This document shows positions 25,109-32,807 of a stretch of DNA of 64,000 nt, one piece after another (position 1 is the stretch's first letter; each line of letters opens with the position of its first letter). A program made the translations under genes and the position numbers. The stretch spans positions 62,001-126,000 of the forward strand of contig PVNI01000007.1 of the NCBI GenBank assembly GCA_003001795.1, read 5' to 3'. This DNA comes from Actinomadura viridilutea (GTDB lineage: Bacteria; Actinomycetota; Actinomycetes; Streptosporangiales; Streptosporangiaceae). The notes under the pieces are model-generated. The model ran no database searches, was not told where the DNA came from, and worked only from the letters and a program-made list of their open reading frames with translations.

Positions 25109-28100
25109 TTGATCGACCACGACGTGCGGCCCGGCAGCTTCTGGGAGCTGCTGTCGGCGACCGACCGGCAGGCGCTGCGGGCGATGGGGCGGCGCACCGA
25201 CATCCCGCCCGGCGGCATGCTGCTGCACCAGGGGGTGGCGGCCGCGGCCGTCTACGTCGTGTTCAAGGCCGGCGCCCGCACCACCGGCAACATCGTCGCC
25301 AAGGAGTTCGTCGACTCCGGCGACGGCGACGAGTCGGTCATCGATCTGTTCGGGTCGGGCGACGTGGTGGGCGCGCTGGCGCCGTGGGGGCATCCGCAGC
25401 GCGGGTCGGTGGCCGCGCTGGACCACGTCACCGCGCTGCGCGTGGACCGCGGCGCGTTCGCCGGACTCCTGGCCGCCAACCCCCGCGTGACCGAGGCGAT
25501 GATGCACGCGATCGCGCGCGGCGCCGCCTTCGAGGGGCGGCGGCAGGCGGTGCGCGGGGCCGGGCACCCGCAGCGCTTGGCCTACCACCTGCTGGAACTG
25601 GCGCACCGCTTCGGGGAGCGCACCGCGCGCGGGATCGAGGTGCCCGCGAGGCTCAGCCAGGCGGAGCTGGCGAACTGGGCGGGCATCTCCCGCGAGACCC
25701 TGGTGCGGTGCTTCCGGCGGTGGCGCGCCAAGGGCGTCCTGGGCGGCCGCAGCCGCCCCCTGGTCATCCTGGACGCCGAGGCGCTGCGCCGCGCCGCGGG
25801 GGCGTGGGGCGACGAGTGGCCCGACCCGTCGCCGGACGGCGCCGCCGGGGCGGCGGGGGAGGCCGTCCCCTCGGCCGCCGGCGGCGGGTCGGCGCCGGGC
25901 GCGGCATCGGAGGGACGCGCACCCGGCGCGGTGATCGCCGTCCGCGCGCCCGTGCCGTTGGAGCGCCCCGCCGCGGGGGCGCCCGCCTCGAGGCTGCCGG
26001 CCGACAACCCGTACTTCACCGGACGCGCCGTCAGCCTCGGCAAGCTGGACCTGCTGGTGTCCCAGGCCGAGACGCCCCGCGCCGTGGTCATCCAGGGCAT
26101 GGCGGGCGTCGGCAAGACGACCCTGGCGCTGCACTGGGCGCACCGGGTGGCCGACCGCTTCCCCGACGGCGTCGTCTTCACCGACCTGCGCGGCACGACC
26201 CGCGCGCCGGTCACCGCCGCGGAGGCCATGGGGCAGGTGCTGCGCGGCCTCGGCGTGCCCGGCGACCGGCTGTCGCGCGGCGAGTCCGAGCTGGCCGCGC
26301 AGTGCCGGTCGCTGCTGGCCGGGCGGCGCGTCCTGCTGATCCTGGACGACGCCGCCGGGCCCGAGCAGATCCGTCCGCTGCTGGCCGCCATGGACGCCGG
26401 ACTGGCGGTGGTGACCACGCAGCGGCGGCTGCCCGTCCTGCTGGAAGGCGCCGACATCCGCACGCTCGAGCTGCGGGAGATGACGCCGGACGAGGCCCTG
26501 GACCTGTTCGCCGCGGTGCTCGGCCCCGGCGACCGCCGGGTGCGGGACGCGCGCGACGCCGCCCTGCGGCTCGCCCGCGAGTGCGGCTTCCTGCCGCTGG
26601 CCCTCGGCATCATGGCGGGGCGGCTGGCCGACAACCCCGGCGAGCCGATCGACGTGACGCTGCGCCAGCTCGCCGACCCCGACGGCGCGGCCTCCGGAGG
26701 CTACGGCGGGCTGCGGCCGCCCGGCGTCCACGGCGGCGGCGTCCCGCAGCGTCTGAACGGCGTGCTCAGCCCCACCTTCGAGGTCGCCTACCGCGGGCTG
26801 CGCCGCGACCAGCGCGCCGCGTTCCGCAGGCTCGGGCTGCTCGTCGGGCCGGACTTCACCCCGCGCGTCCTGGCCGCGCTGCTCGACCGGCCGGAGGACG
26901 AGGCGCGCGAATGCCTCGAAGGGCTGCGGCAGGCGTACCTCGTGCACGACGTCGCCCCGGGCCGCTACCGCATGCACGACCTGCTGCGCGACTTCGCCCG
27001 CGAACGCGGCCTCATCGAGGACGCCGACAGCGATCGTCTGGCCGCGCAGCGCCGGATGCTGGCCCGATACCTCGCCGACGCGCGGAACGCGGGACGGGCG
27101 CTGAGGCGGCACCGCCGCCCCACCCTGGACGCCCACGAGGACACGGCCGCGGACGCGCCCGGCGCGAACGACGCGACCAGCGCGGCCGAGCGCACGACGA
27201 GCCTGGCGTGGTTCGAGGCGGAGCGGCGCAACCTGGTCGCGGCCGTGGAACAGGCCGCCCGGCTGGGGCTGCACCGCACCTGCTGGGAGCTGGCGGACGC
27301 GCTGTTCGACTTCCAGAACTTCCGCCGCTACACCGAGGACACCATCGCCGTCCAGCAGGCCGGCCTGCACGCCGCGCGCACCGAGGAGGACTGGGCGGCC
27401 GCCGCGGTCATGCTGCACAACCTGGCCGTGGCGCACGCGGTGGTGGGACGGTCCGTGCAGGCCATCGGATACGCCGAGGACGCGCGGCGCGGCTTCCGGT
27501 CGCTTGACCCGCCGAACCGGTTCGGCGAGGCGGCCGCGCTGGCGGTCCTCGCCGACGTGCACACCACCCTCGGCCGCTACCCGACGGCGATCGAGCACGC
27601 GCGGCGCGCCCTGGGCATCCACCGGGAGCTGGGCGACCGCGGCGGCGTCGCCGACGCGGAGGAGATCCTCGCCCGCGCCCACCTGGGCCTGGCCGCCGAC
27701 GACGCCGCGCTGGAGCACGCGGACCGCGCCCTGCGCATCCGCCGGCGGATCGGCGACATGCCCGGCGTCGCCGAGGCCCTGCTCACCCTCGCCCGGGTGC
27801 ACCGCCGCAAGGGCGCCGTCCACGCCGCCGTGTCGCGCGCCCTGGAAGCCCTCTCCATCCGGCAGGAGCAGGCGGACCGGTTCGGAGCCGCGCAGGCGCT
27901 CACCGAGCTGGCCCGCATGTACAACGCGCTGGGCCTGCGCGACCTGGCGCTGCGGGACGGCCGGAAAGCGCTCGACACCTACCGCGCCCTGGGCGTTCGG
28001 CACGGGGAGGCCCGTGCGCTCGCCACCCTCGGCATGCTGATGTGCGACGCGGCCCGCTTCGCGGAGGCGTTCAGCTACTGCGGGGAGGCGCTGCGGCTGC

Positions 28101-28996
28101 ACCGCGGGGTCGGCGACCGGCACGGCGAGGCCGAGGCGCTCGCCCAGATCGGGATCGTGTGCGGGCGTCTGGGCCGCTACCCCGAGGCGCGCGAACAGCT
28201 GCTGCGCGCCCTGGAGATCCGCCGGGAGATCGGCGACCTGCACGGCGAGGCGCACGACCTGGAGCACCTGTCGCTGGTGCTGCGCCGTCTGGACCGCCAC
28301 CAGGAGGCCTTCGTCTTCGGACTGGAGGCCCTGGACCTGTGGCACCGGCTGGGCGCGCGCGGCGGGCTGGCCACCACGTTGGGCAGCCTCGCCCGCACGT
28401 ACCTGCAGCTGGGCCTGCACGAGCAGGCCGAGCGGGCCGCCCGGCAGGCGCTGGAGATCCGCCGCGAGATCGACGACCGGTACGGCATGGGCGTCGGCCT
28501 GGACACCTACGCCATGGTGCTGCTGCGCAGCGGCCGCGCCGGCGAGGCCCTCGAGGTGGAGAGGGAGGCGCTGCGCGTCCTCGGCGACGTCGGCGACCGC
28601 CACAGCGAGGGCACGGCCCTGGTGAACCTCGCGTCCATCTACCTCGAGCTGGACAGGGCCGCGGAGGCGCTGGAGGCGGGGCGGCGGGCCTTCGACACCG
28701 CCGCCGAGCTCGGCGACACCAGGGGCCAGGCGCACTCGCTGCACACCATGGGGCGGGCCTGCCAGCGCCTCCGCCGGCACGCGCGCGCCGTGGCGCACTT
28801 CGACGCGGAGATCGCCATCCGCCGCGAGATGGGCGACCTGCGCGGCCAGCGCGCCGCGCTGGACCGGCGGCGCGCGTCCCATCTGGCCCTGGGCGACCAC
28901 GCGGCCGCCGCCGACTGCGCGCGCCGCGTCCAGGCCATCGACCAGTGGCTGCGGTCGGACCGTGCGGACGACCAGGACCCGGCCCCGGGGAACTGA
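25109..28996 (+). CDS. Giant fusion: Crp-like sensor and HTH, NB-ARC (STAND) ATPase, TPR array
   Basis: This 1295-aa protein is built in four parts. (1) A cyclic-nucleotide-binding-like beta-roll (about 1-135; FWELLSATDRQALRAMG, then DLFGSGDVVGALAPWG) interrupted by a Gly/Asp loop. (2) A Crp-type winged helix (150-215; LSQAELANWAGISRETLVRCFRRWRAKGVL). (3) An NB-ARC NTPase with Walker A GMAGVGKTT (330-338), Walker B VLLILDD (about 408) and the MHD motif in YRMHDLLRDFARE (about 620). (4) About twelve TPR units from 724 to the end. Actinomycete AfsR-type proteins join SARP, NB-ARC and TPR; here the DNA-binding module is Crp-like instead. The residues that bind cAMP in Crp are not conserved. It probably acts as a ligand- or protein-triggered transcription switch. 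The start is the TTG at 25109, which the alignment with the second Crp-like protein requires. Confidence 0.85.
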   Translation: MIDHDVRPGSFWELLSATDRQALRAMGRRTDIPPGGMLLHQGVAAAAVYVVFKAGARTTGNIVAKEFVDSGDGDESVIDLFGSGDVVGALAPWGHPQRGSVAALDHVTALRVDRGAFAGLLAANPRVTEAMMHAIARGAAFEGRRQAVRGAGHPQRLAYHLLELAHRFGERTARGIEVPARLSQAELANWAGISRETLVRCFRRWRAKGVLGGRSRPLVILDAEALRRAAGAWGDEWPDPSPDGAAGAAGEAVPSAAGGGSAPGAASEGRAPGAVIAVRAPVPLERPAAGAPASRLPADNPYFTGRAVSLGKLDLLVSQAETPRAVVIQGMAGVGKTTLALHWAHRVADRFPDGVVFTDLRGTTRAPVTAAEAMGQVLRGLGVPGDRLSRGESELAAQCRSLLAGRRVLLILDDAAGPEQIRPLLAAMDAGLAVVTTQRRLPVLLEGADIRTLELREMTPDEALDLFAAVLGPGDRRVRDARDAALRLARECGFLPLALGIMAGRLADNPGEPIDVTLRQLADPDGAASGGYGGLRPPGVHGGGVPQRLNGVLSPTFEVAYRGLRRDQRAAFRRLGLLVGPDFTPRVLAALLDRPEDEARECLEGLRQAYLVHDVAPGRYRMHDLLRDFARERGLIEDADSDRLAAQRRMLARYLADARNAGRALRRHRRPTLDAHEDTAADAPGANDATSAAERTTSLAWFEAERRNLVAAVEQAARLGLHRTCWELADALFDFQNFRRYTEDTIAVQQAGLHAARTEEDWAAAAVMLHNLAVAHAVVGRSVQAIGYAEDARRGFRSLDPPNRFGEAAALAVLADVHTTLGRYPTAIEHARRALGIHRELGDRGGVADAEEILARAHLGLAADDAALEHADRALRIRRRIGDMPGVAEALLTLARVHRRKGAVHAAVSRALEALSIRQEQADRFGAAQALTELARMYNALGLRDLALRDGRKALDTYRALGVRHGEARALATLGMLMCDAARFAEAFSYCGEALRLHRGVGDRHGEAEALAQIGIVCGRLGRYPEAREQLLRALEIRREIGDLHGEAHDLEHLSLVLRRLDRHQEAFVFGLEALDLWHRLGARGGLATTLGSLARTYLQLGLHEQAERAARQALEIRREIDDRYGMGVGLDTYAMVLLRSGRAGEALEVEREALRVLGDVGDRHSEGTALVNLASIYLELDRAAEALEAGRRAFDTAAELGDTRGQAHSLHTMGRACQRLRRHARAVAHFDAEIAIRREMGDLRGQRAALDRRRASHLALGDHAAAADCARRVQAIDQWLRSDRADDQDPAPGN

Positions 28997-29009
28997 GCCG
29001 CCGCGGCTC
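28995..29009 (+). terminator. Short hairpin at the end of the STAND gene
   Basis: GAGCCG (28995-29000) pairs with CGGCTC (29004-29009) around a 3-nt loop, starting inside the stop codon. A second weak GGGG/CCCC pairing follows. It could give partial termination before the next Crp-like gene. Confidence 0.35.
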
Positions 29010-29178
29010 CGGGGCCGGACCCCAGCCGTGACCGCGCAGTCCGAGCCGCCGCATCCGGATGACGCGGCCGCGGACGCCGTCACCTGTGTCGTGCTACGCG
29101 GTGCACCGGCGCATCGCCGGGTTTCACTGGAATGGGGAACGTGCGCTTCCGCCTGGCCGGGAGCGGAGAGGAGGCGAC

Positions 29179-29877
29179 ATGACCACCACCCCGCGCGTCG
29201 CCACGTTCTGGGACCTCCTGACGGAACGCGCCCGAGAGGCGCTGCGCGCGGCCGCCACCACGACTCTGATCAGACCGGGCGCCTTCCTGATGCGCGAGCA
29301 CACCCGCAGCGCCCAGGTGTACGTGCTGCGCCGGGGCGCCGTGAAAGTGTGGGTGGACCGCTTCGGCGAGATCGCGATCCTGGACGTGCTGGGCCCCGGC
29401 GACGTGGTCGGGGAGCTGGAGGCGGTGGACGGCGGCGTCCGGCACGCCAACGTGGAGACCCTCACCCCGGTCGAGGCGCTCGTCCTGCCCGCGGCGCGGT
29501 TCCGGGCCGTCCTGGACGCCCATCCGGGCGCCGCGTGGGCGGTGGCCGCGGTGCTGGCCGAGCGGCTGCGGGACGCCAACGAGCTGCGCGTCGCGCACTT
29601 CCCCGACCGCGCCGAGCGCCGCCTGGCCGGCCGCCTGCTGCGGCTGACGGCGCGGTTCGGCCGTCCCGGACCCGACGGCGGCTACGAGATCAGCGTGCCC
29701 GTCCCCCAGCAGGACCTCGGCCGCTGGGCGGGCATGGGCCGCCGCAAGGTCGCCCGGATCCTGGCGGGCGAGCGGGTGCGCGGCGGCCTCGACGTCGCCC
29801 GCAGCGCGATCACCATTCGGTCCCTGGACGTCCTGCGCCGCCTGGCCGACGATCCCGACCTCGCCGACGATCGCTGA
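29179..29877 (+). CDS. Crp/Fnr-family transcriptional regulator
   Basis: This 232-aa protein has a beta-roll sensor domain (res. 10-120; FWDLLTERAREALRAAATTTL, then VYVLRRGAVKVWV, ILDVLGPGDVVGELEAV), a dimer helix (LAERLRDANEL) and a degenerate winged helix (VPVPQQDLGRWAGMGRRKVARILAGE). The phosphate-binding cassette lacks the conserved RSAT-like Arg-Ser, so it is unlikely to bind cAMP in the classical way. Its sensor domain resembles the N-terminus of the upstream fusion protein, suggesting duplication within the locus. The ATG at 29179 follows GAGAGGAGG (29166-29173). Confidence 0.85.
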   Translation: MTTTPRVATFWDLLTERAREALRAAATTTLIRPGAFLMREHTRSAQVYVLRRGAVKVWVDRFGEIAILDVLGPGDVVGELEAVDGGVRHANVETLTPVEALVLPAARFRAVLDAHPGAAWAVAAVLAERLRDANELRVAHFPDRAERRLAGRLLRLTARFGRPGPDGGYEISVPVPQQDLGRWAGMGRRKVARILAGERVRGGLDVARSAITIRSLDVLRRLADDPDLADDR

Positions 29878-29935
29878 TCCCGCCGCCGCGGGGGCGGCCA
29901 GGATGCCCCGGCGCCCTGGGGGAAGAATGGCGATC

Positions 29936-30742
29936 ATGACGCATCCGATCTGTGTCACCTGCGGCGTCCAATACGGAGAGCCGCGCGAGGATTGCCCCAT
30001 CTGCCTGGACGAACGGCAGTACGTCGGGTGGGACGGCCAGCGGTGGACCACCCTCGAGGAGCTGCGCGCCGCCGGGCACCGCGGCGAGGTCGCGCAGGAG
30101 GGGGAGGACGTCTTCGGCGTGGGCGCCGCGCCGCCCACCTCCATCGGCCAGCGCGCCCTGCTCGTCCGGACGCCCTCCGGCAACGTGCTGTGGGACATGA
30201 TCACCTACATCGACGACGACGTCGTCCGCCAGGTGCGGGAGCTGGGCGGGGTCTCGGCGATCGCGATCAGCCATCCGCACTTCTACGGCTCGATGATCGA
30301 GTGGGCGCACGCCTTCGACGCCCCCGTCTACATCCACGAGGCCGACCGGCAGTGGGTGGCGCGTCCCGACGACGCGGTGCGGTTCTGGTCGGGCGACACC
30401 CTGGAGATCGCCGACGGCCTCACCCTGATCAACGCGGGCGTGCACTTCGCCGGCGGCCAGGTGCTGCACTGGCGCGACGCCGAGGACGGGGAGGGAGCCC
30501 TGTTCACCGGGGACATCCTGCATGTCGTCCAGGACCGCCGCTGGGTCAGCTTCATGTGGTCCTACCCCAACCTCATCCCCGAGCGGCCGAGGACGATCCG
30601 CAGGGCGTTGCGGCTGCTGGAGCCCTACCACTTCCGCCGCGTGTACGGGGGCTGGTGGAAGCGCATCGTCTCCACCGACGGCAAGGCGGCCGTCCAGCGG
30701 TCCTTCGACCGCTACGTGGACTTCGCCCTGGACGACGGCTGA
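29936..30742 (+). CDS. MBL-fold protein with N-terminal zinc ribbon and degenerate active site
   Basis: This 268-aa protein starts with a rubredoxin-like zinc ribbon (CVTCG, then CPIC, residues 5-22), followed by an MBL-fold domain. The metal motif HxHxDH is reduced to SHPHFYGSMIEW, missing the Asp-His pair, while a later His (AGVHFAGG) and Asp (FTGDILHVV) remain. It may bind one metal or act non-catalytically. The ATG at 29936 has GGGGGAAG 10 bp upstream; an ATG at 29927 is too close to it. Its end overlaps the convergent NTF2-like gene by 31 bp. Confidence 0.75.
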   Translation: MTHPICVTCGVQYGEPREDCPICLDERQYVGWDGQRWTTLEELRAAGHRGEVAQEGEDVFGVGAAPPTSIGQRALLVRTPSGNVLWDMITYIDDDVVRQVRELGGVSAIAISHPHFYGSMIEWAHAFDAPVYIHEADRQWVARPDDAVRFWSGDTLEIADGLTLINAGVHFAGGQVLHWRDAEDGEGALFTGDILHVVQDRRWVSFMWSYPNLIPERPRTIRRALRLLEPYHFRRVYGGWWKRIVSTDGKAAVQRSFDRYVDFALDDG

Positions 30743-31170
30743 CCGGGCGGCCGGCCGGAGAGGGCCTCGGCGATGGCGGCCGTGTTCTGGTACTCGCGCC
30801 AATGCGCGATGCGCCCGTCGCGGGCGCGCAGCACGACGACGAAGGGGGCGACGAGCGTCGGGCCGCCGGGGCCCGCCGCCGCGGCCAGCGCGTACTCGAC
30901 GACGATCACCTCCGGGTCGGCGGTCTCGTGGACGACGACGTCGCGGAACTTCTCGAACCGCACGTCCAGGGACCTCCGCCCTGCCGCGACGAAGCGCATC
31001 ACCGCGTCCCGGCCCTCGACGCGGCCGGGCGCGCCTTTCGGCGAGAAGGGCGTCTCCAGGACGATGTCCTCCGCGCACATGTCCTCGGTGAACGCGACGC
31101 CGCCCTCCAGGACGTTGCGTTGGAAGCGGGCGAACAGCTCGCGGGGCGTGGGGACGCTCTGCCGAGGCAT
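30712..31170 (-). CDS. NTF2/SnoaL-like protein
   Basis: This 152-aa single-domain protein has the cone-shaped alpha+beta pattern of the family: PRELFARFQRNVLEGG, then ETPFSPKGAPGRVEGRDAVMRFV, VVVHETADPEVIVVEYAL, and the closing strand VVLRARDGRIAHWREYQNT. Such proteins are isomerases, hydrolases or ligand carriers, and activity cannot be predicted. It is divergent from a TetR gene with a palindrome between them, so it is the likely target of that regulator. The last ten codons overlap the neighbouring MBL gene. Confidence 0.75.
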   Translation of the reverse strand: MPRQSVPTPRELFARFQRNVLEGGVAFTEDMCAEDIVLETPFSPKGAPGRVEGRDAVMRFVAAGRRSLDVRFEKFRDVVVHETADPEVIVVEYALAAAAGPGGPTLVAPFVVVLRARDGRIAHWREYQNTAAIAEALSGRPPGQPSSRAKST

Positions 31171-31217
31171 CGGAAGTCCCTTCGGCCGAAGATGAGCGAT
31201 GACTCGACTGGAAAATC

Positions 31218-31233
31218 ATGAGTGGCGACTCAT
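31218..31233. promoter_or_regulatory. Palindromic candidate operator between NTF2-like and tetR genes
   Basis: ATGAGT-GGCG-ACTCAT is a perfect inverted repeat with 6-bp arms. It is centred between the start codons at 31170 and 31263, in an AT-richer patch that also holds a GATGACTCGA half-site at 31198-31207. It fits autoregulation by the adjacent TetR protein. Confidence 0.5.
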
Positions 31234-31262
31234 CTTGTCAATCGGCTGGGAAGAAGTAGGCC

Positions 31263-31877
31263 ATGACGGCACGCGGACCTGACGACGCCGGGCAGGCGGG
31301 GCGCGGCGGGCAGGAGACCGGGCGGCGGCTGCGCGCGGACGCCCGGCGGAACCGGGCGCGCATCCTGGCCGCCGCCGAGGAGGTGTTCGCCGAGAAGGGG
31401 GAGGGAGCCTCCACCGAGGAGGTGGCGGCGCGGGCCGGGGTCGCGATCGGCACGGTGTTCCGGCACTTCCCGACCAAGCGCGACCTGCTCGCGGCGATCA
31501 TGAAGGAGCTGCGGGCCCGGCTGGTGGACGAGGCGGCCGCGCTGGCGGCGGGCGCCGATCCGGCCACGGCCTTCTTCGACTTCTTCGCGTTCATGGTCGA
31601 GCGGGCGGCCCGGGTGCGGACCGTGCTGGGCCTGCTGGCCGCCGAGGGCATGGGCGTCCGGACCGACGAGCAGATCCGCGGCGCCTTGGAGAACGTGGTC
31701 GGCGAGCTGCTGCAGGGCGCGCAGCGCGCCGGCGCCGTGCGTCCGGACGTCCGGCTCGACCAGGTCATGGCGATCCTCACCGCCACCTGCCAGGGCGCCA
31801 TGCACGGGGCGTGGGACGACGACCTGCGCCGCCGCACGCTGATGATCGTGTTCGACGGGCTGCGGCCCCGCCCCTGA
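31263..31877 (+). CDS. TetR/AcrR-family transcriptional regulator
   Basis: This 204-aa protein has the TetR helix-turn-helix in RRNRARILAAAEEVFAEKG and TEEVAARAGVAIGTVFRHFPTKRDLLAAI (residues 23-72). The remainder is a helical ligand domain ending in CQGAMHGAWDDDLRRRTLMIV, a common C-terminal pattern in actinobacterial TetR proteins. It probably represses the divergent NTF2-like gene through the palindrome at 31218. The start ATG at 31263 follows GGGAAGAAG. Confidence 0.85.
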   Translation: MTARGPDDAGQAGRGGQETGRRLRADARRNRARILAAAEEVFAEKGEGASTEEVAARAGVAIGTVFRHFPTKRDLLAAIMKELRARLVDEAAALAAGADPATAFFDFFAFMVERAARVRTVLGLLAAEGMGVRTDEQIRGALENVVGELLQGAQRAGAVRPDVRLDQVMAILTATCQGAMHGAWDDDLRRRTLMIVFDGLRPRP

Positions 31878-31921
31878 AAAAGCGTTGGCCCGGACGGTGC
31901 GGCGGCGGCCACGATGGGGCC

Positions 31922-32524
31922 GTGAACGCATCCGCGTGGCCGCCGCCCCGTCTGGGCGCGCCCGGACTGGTCCTGCGCCGCTGGAGCGAGGGCGACGCGG
32001 CGATCCTCCTCGACGCCGTCACGGAGTCCCACGAACACCTGCGCACGTGGATGCCCTGGGCGCAGGACGCGCCCTCCCTGGAGGGCCAGCGCGCCTTCCT
32101 CCGGAGTTCGGTCGACGCCTGGGACCGCGGCGCCGAGTTCGTCTACGGCGTGTTCGACCCCGAGGAGACGGCCGTGCTGGGCTGCGTCGGCCTGCACCGC
32201 CGCGCCGGGCCGGAGTGCCTCGAGATCGGCTACTGGGTGCACGCCGCGCACACCCGCCGCGGTCTGGCGAGCACGGCCGCCGCGCTGATGACGGACGTGG
32301 CGTTCGCCCTCCCCGGCATCGACCGCACCGAGATCCACTGCGATCAGGCGAACGCGGCCAGCGCCGCGGTCCCGCGCTCGCTCGGCTACCGGCTGGACCG
32401 CGTCCAGCCCCGCGCCGCCGTGCTCCCCGCGGAGACCGGCCGCGACATGGTCTGGGTCATGTCGCGGGACGCCCACGGGGACAGCGAGGCGCGCCGCCGC
32501 GCCCTCGCCGCCCGCGGCCGATGA
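31922..32524 (+). CDS. GNAT-family N-acetyltransferase (RimJ/RimL-like)
   Basis: This 200-aa protein has the RimJ/RimL layout: [18 protein letters not shown] at the N-terminus, then [22 protein letters not shown] (strands 2-4), [23 protein letters not shown] (the acetyl-CoA pyrophosphate loop, with R-R-G-L-A) and [19 protein letters not shown]. It should acetylate an amino group of a protein or small molecule. The GTG start is at 31922. It stands alone upstream of uvrA. The substrate is unknown. Confidence 0.8.
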   Translation: MNASAWPPPRLGAPGLVLRRWSEGDAAILLDAVTESHEHLRTWMPWAQDAPSLEGQRAFLRSSVDAWDRGAEFVYGVFDPEETAVLGCVGLHRRAGPECLEIGYWVHAAHTRRGLASTAAALMTDVAFALPGIDRTEIHCDQANAASAAVPRSLGYRLDRVQPRAAVLPAETGRDMVWVMSRDAHGDSEARRRALAARGR

Positions 32525-32612
32525 CCGCGCGGCCGTCCTGTGCGGAACGCGTGCGGGGGCCTGGGCGGGAGCGGTGAGAAGGCACGGGTGCGGTTCCGGT
32601 GGCGTCAGGTGT

Positions 32613-32628
32613 TCGAACACGTGTACGG
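32613..32628. promoter_or_regulatory. Candidate SOS (LexA) box upstream of uvrA
   Basis: TCGAAC-ACGT-GTACGG matches the actinobacterial LexA consensus TCGAAC-N4-GTTCGA at all six left-arm and four of six right-arm positions. It overlaps a perfect 12-bp palindrome GTGTTCGAACAC (32609-32620). It lies 180 bp before the uvrA start, which implies a long leader or a more distal promoter. Confidence 0.5.
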
Positions 32629-32807
32629 TTCGGTGGTGCGCCCGGTCGATGGGACGGGCGCGGACCATAAACAAAGCGGGCCGGGACCGGCACGAAATGC
32701 GGCGGCTCGACGTCGCGTTATTTCCCCGGGGAGCTGTCGCCGCCTCTGGTTACCCTGAGGCCATCGTGTCTCGCCTTCGCGCCCAGACAAGGAACCGGAA
32801 GAACGCC

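Noticed and set aside
24503-29083. A 1526-codon open frame on the minus strand
   Set aside because: It lies opposite the Crp/NB-ARC/TPR gene and its translation is a His/Gln/Gly/Val-rich mirror of GC-rich codons with no domain. The plus-strand frame has clear motifs.
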